From JACPLA01 sp035291905 (GTDB lineage: Bacteria > Bacteroidota > Ignavibacteria > UBA10030): a DNA stretch of 16,110 nucleotides. The stretch lies in NCBI GenBank assembly GCA_035291905.1, contig DATDRF010000210.1, forward strand, positions 1 to 16,110, read 5' to 3'. This document shows positions 6,215 through 14,501 of this stretch, piece by piece. The notes under the pieces are model-generated. The model had not been told where the DNA came from, did no database searches, and saw only the letters and a program-made list of their open reading frames with translations. Numbering within the stretch: position 1 is the stretch's first letter; every line of letters starts with the position of its first letter. A program made the position numbers and the translations under genes.

Positions 6215-7978
6215 TTAACCCGTGAAATAGAGATAAGCCATGAGAATCAGGAGAAGCACGACGCCGGAGCTGATCAGGTCCCACCTGTTCCAGCTCGCTC
6301 GTGTCTCTTTCCTGTGATCCTCGCTCATCGTTTGATATGTCAGGTCGATGATTTGCTGCTCGGGCGGCTTTTCCGTCATGTAACTCACGCCAATCATCAC
6401 TGCGACCGACACGAGGAAAATGAAAAGACTGTAGTACTGGAAATAGACGTTATTGACAAACCAGAAAAGGGATCCCTCGGAGTATCCATTTTCAAACCCC
6501 GACAGTTTCAACGCGACCGGAGTATCCACAATCAGCCGAAATGCTCCCAGGAGAAATCCTACTATCAATGCCGAGAGGCATCCTTTCGCATTCAATCGCT
6601 TCATGAACACGCCAAAGAAGAAGACGACAAAGATCGGGGGTGCCAGATAACCCTGAACACCCTGCAGATAATCGTACAATCCCCGCCCGCCCCTGATCAC
6701 CGGGATCCAGAGCAAGCCGATGAGGACGAGGATCATCGTCGCCACCCTGCCGATCCAGACCAGCTGATGCTGTGTGGCTTGGGGTCTGAATTTCTGGTAA
6801 AAATCGATGGTGAAGAGGGTCGAAGAGGCATTGAATGCACCGGCAAGCGAGCTCATGAGCGCCGCGAGCAGGCCTGCCACGACAAGGCCGCGAAGCCCCA
6901 CCGGCATCACGTATTTGACCATGAGTGCAAATGCCGCCTGCGCCTGATCACTCGCGGCATTACCGTTCGCATCAAGCATCGCGCCGAACTCAGGGATCTT
7001 TCCGGTCTTCGCGAGTGCGAGCCAGATCATTCCGGGGATAATGAAGATGAAAACGGGGAGGAGCTTGAGGAATGCGGCAAAGATCGTTCCGCGACGCGCT
7101 TCACGTTCACTTGGCGCACCAAGAGCGCGTTGTACGATGTACTGATCGGTCGTCCAATACCAGAGGCCGATAATCGGCGCACACAGCAGCATACCGAGCC
7201 AAGGGTAGTTGCCGTTGAAATACCAGGCGATGCGCGTGGTTTCCTTGACCGGTTCCCATGTTCCTTCCATCCCGGCAGGAACCAGCGGTTTCCAAAGATT
7301 GAACATTTCTGAACCGAGAGTAACCCGCATTTCCTCCCAGCCGCCGAGCCTCGAAAGGCCGAAGTACGTCAGGAGTACGGAGCCAAGGACCAGAATAAAC
7401 GTCTGCAACGCCTCGGTATAGGCAACGGCACGCATGCCGCCCAGTACTGTGTAGAGACCTGTCAGAAGAACCACCAAGACAGAGCCAATCCAGAAACTAT
7501 CGAACACAACATCCCCAATTTGAACCTGCATTTCAGGTAGAAGACTGCCAAAGACGATTCCGCCGGCAAAGATACCCACCGCAATCTTGGTAAGGACATA
7601 GGCGACCAATGAAATGAGCGATAACACCCACCGTGCGGTCGGTGAGAATCGCCTCTCGAGAAATTCAGGCATCGTGAAAACTTTTGACCGGATATAGAAC
7701 GGAATCATGACCCAGCCGAGAACAAGGAGGCACCATGCGTGAAGCTCATAGTGTGCCATCGCCACACCACTCGTTGCTCCCGAGCCAGCCAGCCCGACAA
7801 GGTGCTCCGATCCAATGTTCGATGCAAAAATCGATGCACCCACGATCCACCAGCCCAGATTTCGGCCCGCAAGAAAGTAATCGTCAGCCGTATCCTTTCC
7901 TTTCTTGATTACCCACCACGCAAGAACCAACAAACCGCCGAAATAGATCGCAATGACAATCCAGTCAAGTGTCGTCAC
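6215..7978 (-). CDS. SSS-family sodium/sugar symporter, probable L-arabinose importer
   Basis: The 587-residue inner-membrane protein has about 14 hydrophobic segments. The first (LDWIVIAIYFGGLLVLAWW) begins at residue 4 and the last ends at the C-terminus (SGVVLLLILMAYLYF). It is close in layout to Vibrio vSGLT. SIFASNIGSEHLVGLAGSG (53-71) is the unwound TM1 region, and the WTTDQYIVQR block belongs to the sugar path. SSLAGAFNASSTLFTIDFY is the conserved segment that contributes the sodium site. The start codon is GTG at 7978, with a weak GGGA site upstream. Its place between the isomerase (18 nt) and araB (19 nt) points to L-arabinose as cargo. Substrate is inferred from context, since SSS members also carry galactose, glucose or other solutes. 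Confidence 0.9.
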   Translation of the reverse strand: MTTLDWIVIAIYFGGLLVLAWWVIKKGKDTADDYFLAGRNLGWWIVGASIFASNIGSEHLVGLAGSGATSGVAMAHYELHAWCLLVLGWVMIPFYIRSKVFTMPEFLERRFSPTARWVLSLISLVAYVLTKIAVGIFAGGIVFGSLLPEMQVQIGDVVFDSFWIGSVLVVLLTGLYTVLGGMRAVAYTEALQTFILVLGSVLLTYFGLSRLGGWEEMRVTLGSEMFNLWKPLVPAGMEGTWEPVKETTRIAWYFNGNYPWLGMLLCAPIIGLWYWTTDQYIVQRALGAPSEREARRGTIFAAFLKLLPVFIFIIPGMIWLALAKTGKIPEFGAMLDANGNAASDQAQAAFALMVKYVMPVGLRGLVVAGLLAALMSSLAGAFNASSTLFTIDFYQKFRPQATQHQLVWIGRVATMILVLIGLLWIPVIRGGRGLYDYLQGVQGYLAPPIFVVFFFGVFMKRLNAKGCLSALIVGFLLGAFRLIVDTPVALKLSGFENGYSEGSLFWFVNNVYFQYYSLFIFLVSVAVMIGVSYMTEKPPEQQIIDLTYQTMSEDHRKETRASWNRWDLISSGVVLLLILMAYLYFTG

Positions 7979-7996
7979 GGTTGTTTTCCCAAAAAG

Positions 7997-9406
7997 TTAG
8001 TGATGATGGTAAACTTCCCAGTTAAGGTATGTCGTGAGCGCATCGTGGATCGCATCCGCCACCTGCGCCCGTGTTGCAGCAACGTGGTGTTCCAAACCGT
8101 TGCGGCAAATGTACTGCAGTAACCGCTGAAATGCAGGGATTTTGATGACTCCATATCCTCCGAATGTATCAAGCGGGTCGTCTGTAAAATCCCCTTCTCC
8201 CACATATGACGTGATCATACCGCGCAGGTCGTCCGTTGAGATTCGGCAGTACGTGAAGGGACCCGGGGCAATCCTTCCAACAATGGTTCCAAAGGTGTTT
8301 TCTTTTCCCACGGTCCCTGCAATGATCTCCTGATAATCCATTCTCTGCGAGCTGAAAAAGGACTTTGGCAAATTCGAACAATGGAAGACGACTCCTTTTT
8401 CAGGGTCACTCCCGTAATTGTTGTTCCAATCGAGAAGGGCCGCGGGTTTATTGGAGGCCGACTGAAGAATGTACATCCCAAGCAATCCTGCCGTGTCAGT
8501 CTCGCAGGCACTCGGCATCAGTGAATCGGACATCATGCTCATCAGTGTGCATGGAACAACTCCATAGAATTCCTCGAGAGATGTCCAGCACTGTATCGCG
8601 GTGGCCGAGAGGTTCTTCTCTTTCACCCATCGATCTATGGCGACTCCAAGTTTCGCCATTTTCAGCAGACTCTCCTTCGGGATTCCCGATACTGTCGTGT
8701 AGTCGCCAATTGCAGCAAGTTTTTCCTGAACGGGTTTGTCCGCGTCGCTCATTTTTTTCACCCAGCCGAGTGCCTCCGAAAGGTCAAGCGTCTCGACAGA
8801 CACACCTGCTGATTCAAGGAGTTTCTCGCTGTACCGAACGGTGTTGAACGCTGCGGGCCTTGCCCCCAAGGCACCGATGCGCGCATGTTTCAGGCGACGG
8901 ACCACACGGCAGGTAGCGGCGAAGCGTATGAGATCCTCCTGAAAGGAAGGTGTGCCGGGATTAACGGTGTGAAGGCGGGTGAGTGAATAGCGGAGGCCGT
9001 ACTGACGAAGGTTATTGCAGGCAGACATTTTTCCGCAGAAGCTGTCCCGACGATGCTTGATCGTCATCTTCGACTCGTCGTCGTTGAACGCATGCACGAG
9101 GACAGGAACGTTCAATTCCGAGAGGCGAATCGTGTCAGCCACCGCGCGCTCGTCGCCAAAGTTCGGCAATGTCACGAGAATGCCCTCTATTTCATCCCGA
9201 TGAGCGCGGAAAAGCGCGGCGCATTTCTGTGCATCGGAATAACTCTCGACGGCACCAAACTTGGTCGCATCCGGGGGCAATGCAATGGCGTTGATGCCTT
9301 TTTGTTTGAGGACATCAAGGATCTCTTTGCGTCCCGTCTCGCATAAATGCGCAGGGAAAAAACCTCTGTTCCCTACTATGACACCCAGCGTTGTTGATCC
9401 TTCCAT
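7997..9406 (-). CDS. FucI-like (COG2407) sugar isomerase, probable L-arabinose isomerase substitute
   Basis: The 469-residue cytosolic protein belongs to the L-fucose isomerase-like family. The likely metal-binding centre includes E302 in PSACETD and D326 in LLDWNNN. Their 24-residue spacing equals that of the metal ligands E337 and D361 of E. coli FucI. A third ligand could be His in GLEHH (440-441), or H342. An N-terminal Rossmann-like domain (1-170) precedes the catalytic part. It is shorter than E. coli FucI (591 aa), as usual for this subgroup. A strong AAAGGA site lies 8 nt before the ATG. The operon supplies symporter, kinase and epimerase but no classical AraA, so this gene most likely makes L-ribulose from L-arabinose. 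Other aldose substrates (L-fucose, D-arabinose) remain possible. Confidence 0.85.
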   Translation of the reverse strand: MEGSTTLGVIVGNRGFFPAHLCETGRKEILDVLKQKGINAIALPPDATKFGAVESYSDAQKCAALFRAHRDEIEGILVTLPNFGDERAVADTIRLSELNVPVLVHAFNDDESKMTIKHRRDSFCGKMSACNNLRQYGLRYSLTRLHTVNPGTPSFQEDLIRFAATCRVVRRLKHARIGALGARPAAFNTVRYSEKLLESAGVSVETLDLSEALGWVKKMSDADKPVQEKLAAIGDYTTVSGIPKESLLKMAKLGVAIDRWVKEKNLSATAIQCWTSLEEFYGVVPCTLMSMMSDSLMPSACETDTAGLLGMYILQSASNKPAALLDWNNNYGSDPEKGVVFHCSNLPKSFFSSQRMDYQEIIAGTVGKENTFGTIVGRIAPGPFTYCRISTDDLRGMITSYVGEGDFTDDPLDTFGGYGVIKIPAFQRLLQYICRNGLEHHVAATRAQVADAIHDALTTYLNWEVYHHH

Positions 9407-9426
9407 GGGGGTGTTCCTTTGTTTGA

Positions 9427-11820
9427 CTATTTCAATCGGACGGTGCGGACTTCAAACACCGCTCCTGCAATTGCCTCGGGCTTTGCCAGGAATGTTATTG
9501 TTACACTCTGTTTCCCGCGCGTCAGCTCTTCGGGGAGTCTGTATTCAAAATCAAAGAATTCGCCGGGATGAATTTCGAGTGTCTGTTCTGCGATCTTTGT
9601 CTCGTCGATCAAGACCTCAAAGGCCCGTTTTGGACCTTCGCTCCCCCGATACGTGCAGACCAAATACATCGGCTCATCGGGGAGGATCTTCAGTGCGTAG
9701 CTGAAGGATGTCCTCGACTCCCGACCCCGCCTATCGTCAAACCAGTGCTCCCGCGAGCGCTCCCCCGCAAATCCATGAGCTCTTTCGCTCTCCCGATTGT
9801 CGATATCCACAACATCCACAGTACTTTGTTCGATTGTTTGTTTTCTTGCTTCAAGCCAGGCGATTTCGGTTTTTCTTGCTGCCCATTGTGTCCCCGTGAA
9901 GGTCCTCCAATATACAGAGTACCGCCGGTCGTTCACCTTGTAGAAGGGAATCAACGTCACGTCGTCGGGTTTTCCAAGGTTGGAAGTGCGAAACGTCAGG
10001 GGCTCCCCTTTCACCGCAGAAATTGTCGAGAGAAGGTTCTTCTTGCCTGTGACAAAATCGGGAACGACAATCGGCTTCACCCGCCGCATCGGCGGAGCGC
10101 TGGGACCGAACCGTTTGGCATCATCCAGCCCCTCCGTCCCGAGGTCTCCGGCAAGCACAATCGGGCCGTAGAGTACAGAGACCAGATTCGGCTCGCCCGC
10201 CATCGCCTCCTGGCGGAGATTCATCGGCCATCGAATTTCCACAATATCACCGCTCTTCCACGTCCGATCGACAGTTTCAAAGGATCCCGATTTCCCCCGG
10301 ACCGGCTGATTCTTGCCATTCACCATCAGTTTCATGGGAGACGCAACCCACCGCGGATGACGGAGGACGAGCTTCATCCGGACTGGTTTGTCACACGTGA
10401 AAATCAGTCGGGCGTTGTCTTCTTCCGGAAACCTTGTCTCGAATCGGACGGAGAGCCCCTTTTCTTTCCATCTCAGTTCAGACGCAAGGAAGAGGTTAAG
10501 ATACAGTGACTGATCATCATGAAAGAAAACCGACTCCCCGTATTTCGCGTGGTTTTCCACTCCCGTCCCCACACAGCACCAGAAAGACTTGTCCGGCGTT
10601 GAGAACGTTTTGAAAGCCCCCGGCTTCATCGGAACATAGTAGCACATCATTCCCGTGGCAGGATCCTGGGATGCGAGAATATGGTTGAAAAGGGTCCGTT
10701 CATAGAACTCCATGAACTCCGGCTCTGGATTCAAAGCAAAGAGATCACGCGTGAGTTTCAGCATGTTGTAGCTGTTGCAGGTCTCCGTGCTTGCCGATCC
10801 GAGATTCTTGGAAAAGAGATCCACGCGGAAGAAATGTTCGTCGTTGGTGTTTCCTCCGATGACATATGACCTGTGACGCACCACCCTCTCCCAGAAAAAC
10901 CTTGCGATATCGTGATAGCGTTTTTCGCCCGTCAGCTGATACTCCCTGACGGCCCCGATCATTTTGGGTATCTGAGTATTTCCATGAAGCCCATCAAGGG
11001 AATCGGCACCTCTGCTCAATGGACCGAAAACGGCATCGTGGTCAAACAACCGGGCAAGACGGAGATGGTCGGGATCACCCGTGACAGCATACAGGTTCGC
11101 CAGAACATCGTTCATGCCGCCGAATTCAGTCTGAAGCATCTTCTGCTGCTGTTCTGTCGTCAGCTTGTCCATCCGACCCTTGACCCAGGCGGCCATCTCT
11201 GTGACAAGCCCAAGCGACGTTGCGTTGCCGCAATGAACATACATATCCAGCAGACCGGCCATGATCTTATGGAGCGTGTAGTACGGAGCCCACACAGGTT
11301 TGCGCGATTCAACACGATCGATGAATTCCTCGGGGAAGGCAGAAAGATAGCCGGGATTGAAACCGCGCGACGGAAGGGCTTTTTGAATCTCTGCAAGTTC
11401 GACCACCAGCGAATCGGCTTTTGCCTTGAACCGCTCATCGCCTGTGCTTGCGTACATCAATGCACACGCCGTGAGAACATGCCCGAGGGTATGTCCGCGG
11501 AGTTCGACATTCGGCGCTTCCCATCCTCCGTATGCCGAATCTGATGAAGGAAGTCCCGCATTGATTCGCCAGGTGTGGAGGAGGCGGTTGTTGTCAAAGC
11601 CAAGCAACACCGTTTGATTGCGCAGCATCGCATCGCGGAACGGACCGTCGAGGAGACGAACGTCGGTCAGTGCAAAAGGAATGACCTTTCGTTCAACTTG
11701 CTCCCGAGCCTTTGCACCTTCCTGGAATCGGGCAAGTGCATAATTCGATGGGACGCCTGCAGTCAAAGCCAAAACAAGCAAGACGCTCATCAGATTTCTT
11801 TTCGATGTCATTTCCTTCAT
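9427..11820 (-). CDS. Secreted DUF1680 beta-L-arabinofuranosidase, GH146/GH127-like
   Basis: The chosen start at 11820 gives 797 residues. A frame extension to 11874 is rejected because residues 1-30 from 11820 make a clean signal peptide ending YALA, with an AAGGG site just upstream. The protein opens with the DVRLLDGPFRDAMLRNQ block, then ELRGHTLGHVLTACALMYASTGD, typical of the COG3533 branch that includes GH146. Zinc and catalytic residues expected for the clan are present: E346 and C348 in TETCNSYNML, C415-C416 in FWCCVGTG, and E328 in NTNDEHFF as candidate acid/base. Beta domains fill the C-terminal part from about 430. It probably removes beta-L-arabinofuranose from plant glycans or glycoproteins. 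It is clearly diverged from the neighbouring GH127 gene, so they are not a recent duplication. It ends 20 nt before the isomerase. Confidence 0.88.
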   Translation of the reverse strand: MKEMTSKRNLMSVLLVLALTAGVPSNYALARFQEGAKAREQVERKVIPFALTDVRLLDGPFRDAMLRNQTVLLGFDNNRLLHTWRINAGLPSSDSAYGGWEAPNVELRGHTLGHVLTACALMYASTGDERFKAKADSLVVELAEIQKALPSRGFNPGYLSAFPEEFIDRVESRKPVWAPYYTLHKIMAGLLDMYVHCGNATSLGLVTEMAAWVKGRMDKLTTEQQQKMLQTEFGGMNDVLANLYAVTGDPDHLRLARLFDHDAVFGPLSRGADSLDGLHGNTQIPKMIGAVREYQLTGEKRYHDIARFFWERVVRHRSYVIGGNTNDEHFFRVDLFSKNLGSASTETCNSYNMLKLTRDLFALNPEPEFMEFYERTLFNHILASQDPATGMMCYYVPMKPGAFKTFSTPDKSFWCCVGTGVENHAKYGESVFFHDDQSLYLNLFLASELRWKEKGLSVRFETRFPEEDNARLIFTCDKPVRMKLVLRHPRWVASPMKLMVNGKNQPVRGKSGSFETVDRTWKSGDIVEIRWPMNLRQEAMAGEPNLVSVLYGPIVLAGDLGTEGLDDAKRFGPSAPPMRRVKPIVVPDFVTGKKNLLSTISAVKGEPLTFRTSNLGKPDDVTLIPFYKVNDRRYSVYWRTFTGTQWAARKTEIAWLEARKQTIEQSTVDVVDIDNRESERAHGFAGERSREHWFDDRRGRESRTSFSYALKILPDEPMYLVCTYRGSEGPKRAFEVLIDETKIAEQTLEIHPGEFFDFEYRLPEELTRGKQSVTITFLAKPEAIAGAVFEVRTVRLK

Positions 11821-11925
11821 TGTCCCTTCACAAAAAAGAACACGGAAAAACCAAAAAACAGACTGAAACAGCACGGATCACATTTCAGCGTCTTTCCTTT
11901 CCTTCCTTCGGCCCATGACCTCTGA

Positions 11926-11949
11926 GTGTCATGAAATGGTTCATGACAC
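11926..11949. promoter_or_regulatory. Perfect 10-bp inverted repeat, candidate operator
   Basis: GTGTCATGAA and TTCATGACAC are exact reverse complements separated by 4 nt (ATGG). The centre is about 118 bp upstream of the GH146 start, in the only sizeable gap before the core catabolic genes, a good place for a dimeric regulator site. It does not match the classical AraR or LacI-type consensus by eye. As RNA it could also form a 10-bp hairpin, but no T-tract follows, so a terminator is less likely. Confidence 0.45.
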
Positions 11950-11977
11950 CCTCGGAATCATCGCTTTTCTTCCTGAC

Positions 11978-12055
11978 CTTCGTGTCTCCTTCGTGATCTT
12001 CGTGTTATTGTTTCCGTATGATTGTTTCACGAAGAGACACGAAGCAAGCACGAAG
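11978..12055. repeat. Three CTTCGTG words facing three CACGAAG words
   Basis: CTTCGTG occurs at 11978, 11989 and 11998, and its complement CACGAAG at 12028, 12038 and 12049. The two arms form an imperfect inverted repeat of 27-28 bp around a 23-nt AT-rich loop. Unit spacing is 9-11 bp, close to one helical turn. It lies 32 bp downstream of the GH127 stop. It may serve as a transcript-end hairpin or be a dispersed intergenic repeat. Confidence 0.6.
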
Positions 12056-12086
12056 TTCCACAGAGGGTAGACCGTGTGAAAAAGTA

Positions 12087-14501
12087 TCAAAAGACGCGCC
12101 ACTCGTGAATCCCGGCCGAGAATCCATCGGGGAGCTGCACAACAATCCTCAGGCCATCTGTGGTCACCGGCTTGAATGTCGTTCGATTGTAGCGGTCTTT
12201 CTCTACACCGTAACCGCCTGGATTTTCCACCTGTTTCCAATCCGTTCCATCCTTGTACAACAGACTCCATGATTTTGGAAGCCGGCACTCTCCTATCCCC
12301 GTGTCGTCAAACCAATAGACCTCGACAGCCGATACCTTTGCCGGAGTTTTGAAATCGTATTGTACCCATTCTGTCGTTGCCTTGTGGGGCCACCAATGCA
12401 AGAAACGGTTGGTGTGGTCGATGGAGCTGGATGGCTCGCGCAGGTCGTTCACGGCCTCCGGTTCACCGCCCGAAGCCGAGACTGTGGATGTTGATGCCAT
12501 TGTGGGACATGGGATCGGCCTAGCCGCCAGCGACATGCGCGCCAGCCAGACCGACATTTCTCCCTTGCCCCGATGAGCCCAGGCATAATACGGAATGGCC
12601 GTAAAGTCGACGGTTTCTTCCGAGACCCCCCCGCCCTCAGCACACCTGAGTCCCCGTGCCGAGCCCCTGATGGCAGTAACACCTCCAAAGAGGTTTGGCA
12701 GGCGTCCAACGGCAAGCTTTTCCTTGTCGTTGAGGACCAGGTTCACGACTCGGCCATCCTTGACGTCAGGCCACTCAATACAATACACCAGGGGGCCGCG
12801 TTGAAGCGCGACTTTTCCAATATTGTCCTTCACCTCGGGCCGGCTGACAACGCGCCGAACCGGCATCGGGAGCTCCAGCTCAACGACATCCCCTTTCTTC
12901 CATTCTCTCCTGACGCTGACATATCCGTTAGAAACACGGTATTGCAGCGACATTCCGTTGAATTGAATCCGAATCGGGTCTGTGACCCGATCCTGAAATG
13001 TGTACAGACCGCCGGGTATTGCTTCGTTGTTTGCCCATCCGGGAATCCGAAGGTGCAGTGCAAAATTAGTCGGAGCTTTCGGATCGACCGATATCCGGAT
13101 CTTCCCGTTCCACGGGTACTCGGTGACCTGGCTGACTGCAACTTCTGTTTTCTCTCTTCCGATTCTGATTATCATCGAGCTTGCCGCGTAGAGATTCACA
13201 TACAGTCCGTCATCGGTCGCAGCATAAGCCAATTCAGCAACCTGCGGGAGAATGCGGCTGATATTCGGGGGACAGCAAGCGACGGCAAACCAGGGACTGC
13301 GCGAATGGCGACCGTCCGACTCGAGGGGATTGGGATAGAAGAAGGTCCTTCCATCCAGGGCCACGCCTGAAAGCATTGCATTGTATAGCGTGCGTTCCAG
13401 AACATCGACATATTTGCCATCACCGGTCAGTTGAAACATCCGTTGGTTCCAGAGAACGGCCGCGATGGAAGCGCACGTCTCACAATAAGCCACGAGGTTG
13501 GGAAGCTGGAACGCATACGAGAATCCCTCATGTCCCCCCGCGGCACCGATGCCGCCCGTGAGATAAGTCTTTCTGCCAACGACATCACCCCAGAGGATGT
13601 CCAATGCACGCCTGTACGATGCGTCGCCAAAGAGCGCCACCATATCCGTCATCCCGGCGTACATGTAGAGTGCCCGGACCGCATGACCGACCGCGGAATC
13701 CTGTTCGGTGACGCGCCTGTGGTCCTGGCTGTACTCTCCGTAGAGTTTATGTCCGTCGGTGCGGCCGCGCTCGTCAAGAAAGAACTTTGCGAGCTGCGCG
13801 AAGTCTGCTTTCCCGGTTGCCCTGTAGAGCTTGGTCAGGCCGATTTCGATTTCCTGATGACCCGGCACAGAGCGGTTCTTCCCCGGGCCGAAGACTCGAG
13901 CAAGCAAATCGGCACTTTTGACTGCGACATCGAGAAGAGATCGTTTACCGGTTGCCCGCTGGTAGGCAACAGCAGCTTCATAGAGATGTCCGAGGTCGTA
14001 CAACTCGTGGCTTGACTCGAGATTCGACCATCGTTCAGGCCCCACGTAGGATGCAAACCGATAGTCCGGAGCCGTTGTCTTCCGTGGCGTGTAGAGATAT
14101 CCGTCCGGCTCTTGTGCAGCGGCGATGACCGCAATGATCGAATCGAGTCTTCGTTCGAGTCCTGGATCCCGATGGCCGACAAGGCTCAGCGCTGCTCCTT
14201 CGATCGTCTTGTACACGTCGGAGTCGTTGAACCACCATCCCTCAAAGTGGCCTTGCTTCTTCCCGGCTGCCTTCTCAAAGTTGTCCAGTCGACCTGTGAT
14301 GAGGCATTGTTGAATGATGTGCGGGACTGTTGCGGAACGGTTTGTGTCGATCCGCGGCTGCCAGAAGCCCTCCGTGATTGTCACATTCTCAAACGGGACG
14401 GCTCTTATCGGATAGTCGCCGAGTTTTTGCCCCGGAAGCGTTGCGCAAAAGAGGGAGACAAGACCCGCGATCAGGCGAATTCGAAAGCTCTTACTTATCA
14501 T
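12087..14501 (-). CDS. Secreted GH127 beta-L-arabinofuranosidase with C-terminal F5/8-type domain
   Basis: The 804-residue exported protein has a signal peptide over about residues 1-25. It carries the DUF1680 (alpha/alpha)6 barrel, then beta domains. The zinc site expected from Bifidobacterium HypBA1 is intact: E341 and C343 in YCETCAS, and C409-C410 in FAVACCPPN, of which C409 is the expected nucleophile. E325 in GGHEGFSYAF sits 16 residues before E341, as the HypBA1 acid/base does. Residues about 665-804 (VNDLREPSSS to the end) resemble a galactose-binding-like/F5-8 type C domain, extending the enzyme well beyond HypBA1 and perhaps anchoring it to glycan. It likely cleaves beta-1,2-linked L-arabinofuranose such as that on hydroxyproline. 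Its ATG overlaps the DUF885 stop by 11 bp and has GGAG 6 nt upstream. Confidence 0.92.
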   Translation of the reverse strand: MISKSFRIRLIAGLVSLFCATLPGQKLGDYPIRAVPFENVTITEGFWQPRIDTNRSATVPHIIQQCLITGRLDNFEKAAGKKQGHFEGWWFNDSDVYKTIEGAALSLVGHRDPGLERRLDSIIAVIAAAQEPDGYLYTPRKTTAPDYRFASYVGPERWSNLESSHELYDLGHLYEAAVAYQRATGKRSLLDVAVKSADLLARVFGPGKNRSVPGHQEIEIGLTKLYRATGKADFAQLAKFFLDERGRTDGHKLYGEYSQDHRRVTEQDSAVGHAVRALYMYAGMTDMVALFGDASYRRALDILWGDVVGRKTYLTGGIGAAGGHEGFSYAFQLPNLVAYCETCASIAAVLWNQRMFQLTGDGKYVDVLERTLYNAMLSGVALDGRTFFYPNPLESDGRHSRSPWFAVACCPPNISRILPQVAELAYAATDDGLYVNLYAASSMIIRIGREKTEVAVSQVTEYPWNGKIRISVDPKAPTNFALHLRIPGWANNEAIPGGLYTFQDRVTDPIRIQFNGMSLQYRVSNGYVSVRREWKKGDVVELELPMPVRRVVSRPEVKDNIGKVALQRGPLVYCIEWPDVKDGRVVNLVLNDKEKLAVGRLPNLFGGVTAIRGSARGLRCAEGGGVSEETVDFTAIPYYAWAHRGKGEMSVWLARMSLAARPIPCPTMASTSTVSASGGEPEAVNDLREPSSSIDHTNRFLHWWPHKATTEWVQYDFKTPAKVSAVEVYWFDDTGIGECRLPKSWSLLYKDGTDWKQVENPGGYGVEKDRYNRTTFKPVTTDGLRIVVQLPDGFSAGIHEWRVF

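Larger units (their letters stand above)
11821..12086. other. Intergenic region between the two DUF1680 genes
   Basis: This 266-bp stretch has no gene and probably holds the promoter for the GH146-isomerase-symporter-araBD run. It contains the 24-bp inverted repeat at 11926-11949 and the CTTCGTG clusters at 11978-12055. A pyrimidine/purine-biased zone with repeated CCGTG words on the minus strand (about 11822-11880) directly precedes the GH146 start. No clear -35/-10 pair was found by eye. Confidence 0.6.

Noticed and set aside
6116..7312. Long 398-codon plus-strand open frame opposite the symporter
   Set aside because: It is antisense to transmembrane coding sequence and rich in His, Arg, Asp and Glu, as expected for the complement of hydrophobic codons. 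No ribosome site or recognisable domain.
9568..10509. 313-codon plus-strand open frame opposite the GH146-like gene
   Set aside because: It mirrors the codon structure of a well-supported gene and has no domain features. The same applies to the plus-strand frame at 12573-13370 and the smaller ones.
11821..11874. Upstream in-frame start for the GH146-like gene
   Set aside because: The 18 extra codons would place a second hydrophobic stretch before a complete signal peptide. The ATG at 11820 has a better ribosome site.
11978..12055. CRISPR array
   Set aside because: Units are 7 bp, mirrored and only 9-11 bp apart, without spacer-length unique sequence or cas genes.
14437..14501. Lipoprotein signal for GH127 (Cys at residue 19)
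   Set aside because: The residues before Cys are S-L-F, with no small residue at -1, so the lipobox is not satisfied. An ordinary signal peptide fits better.
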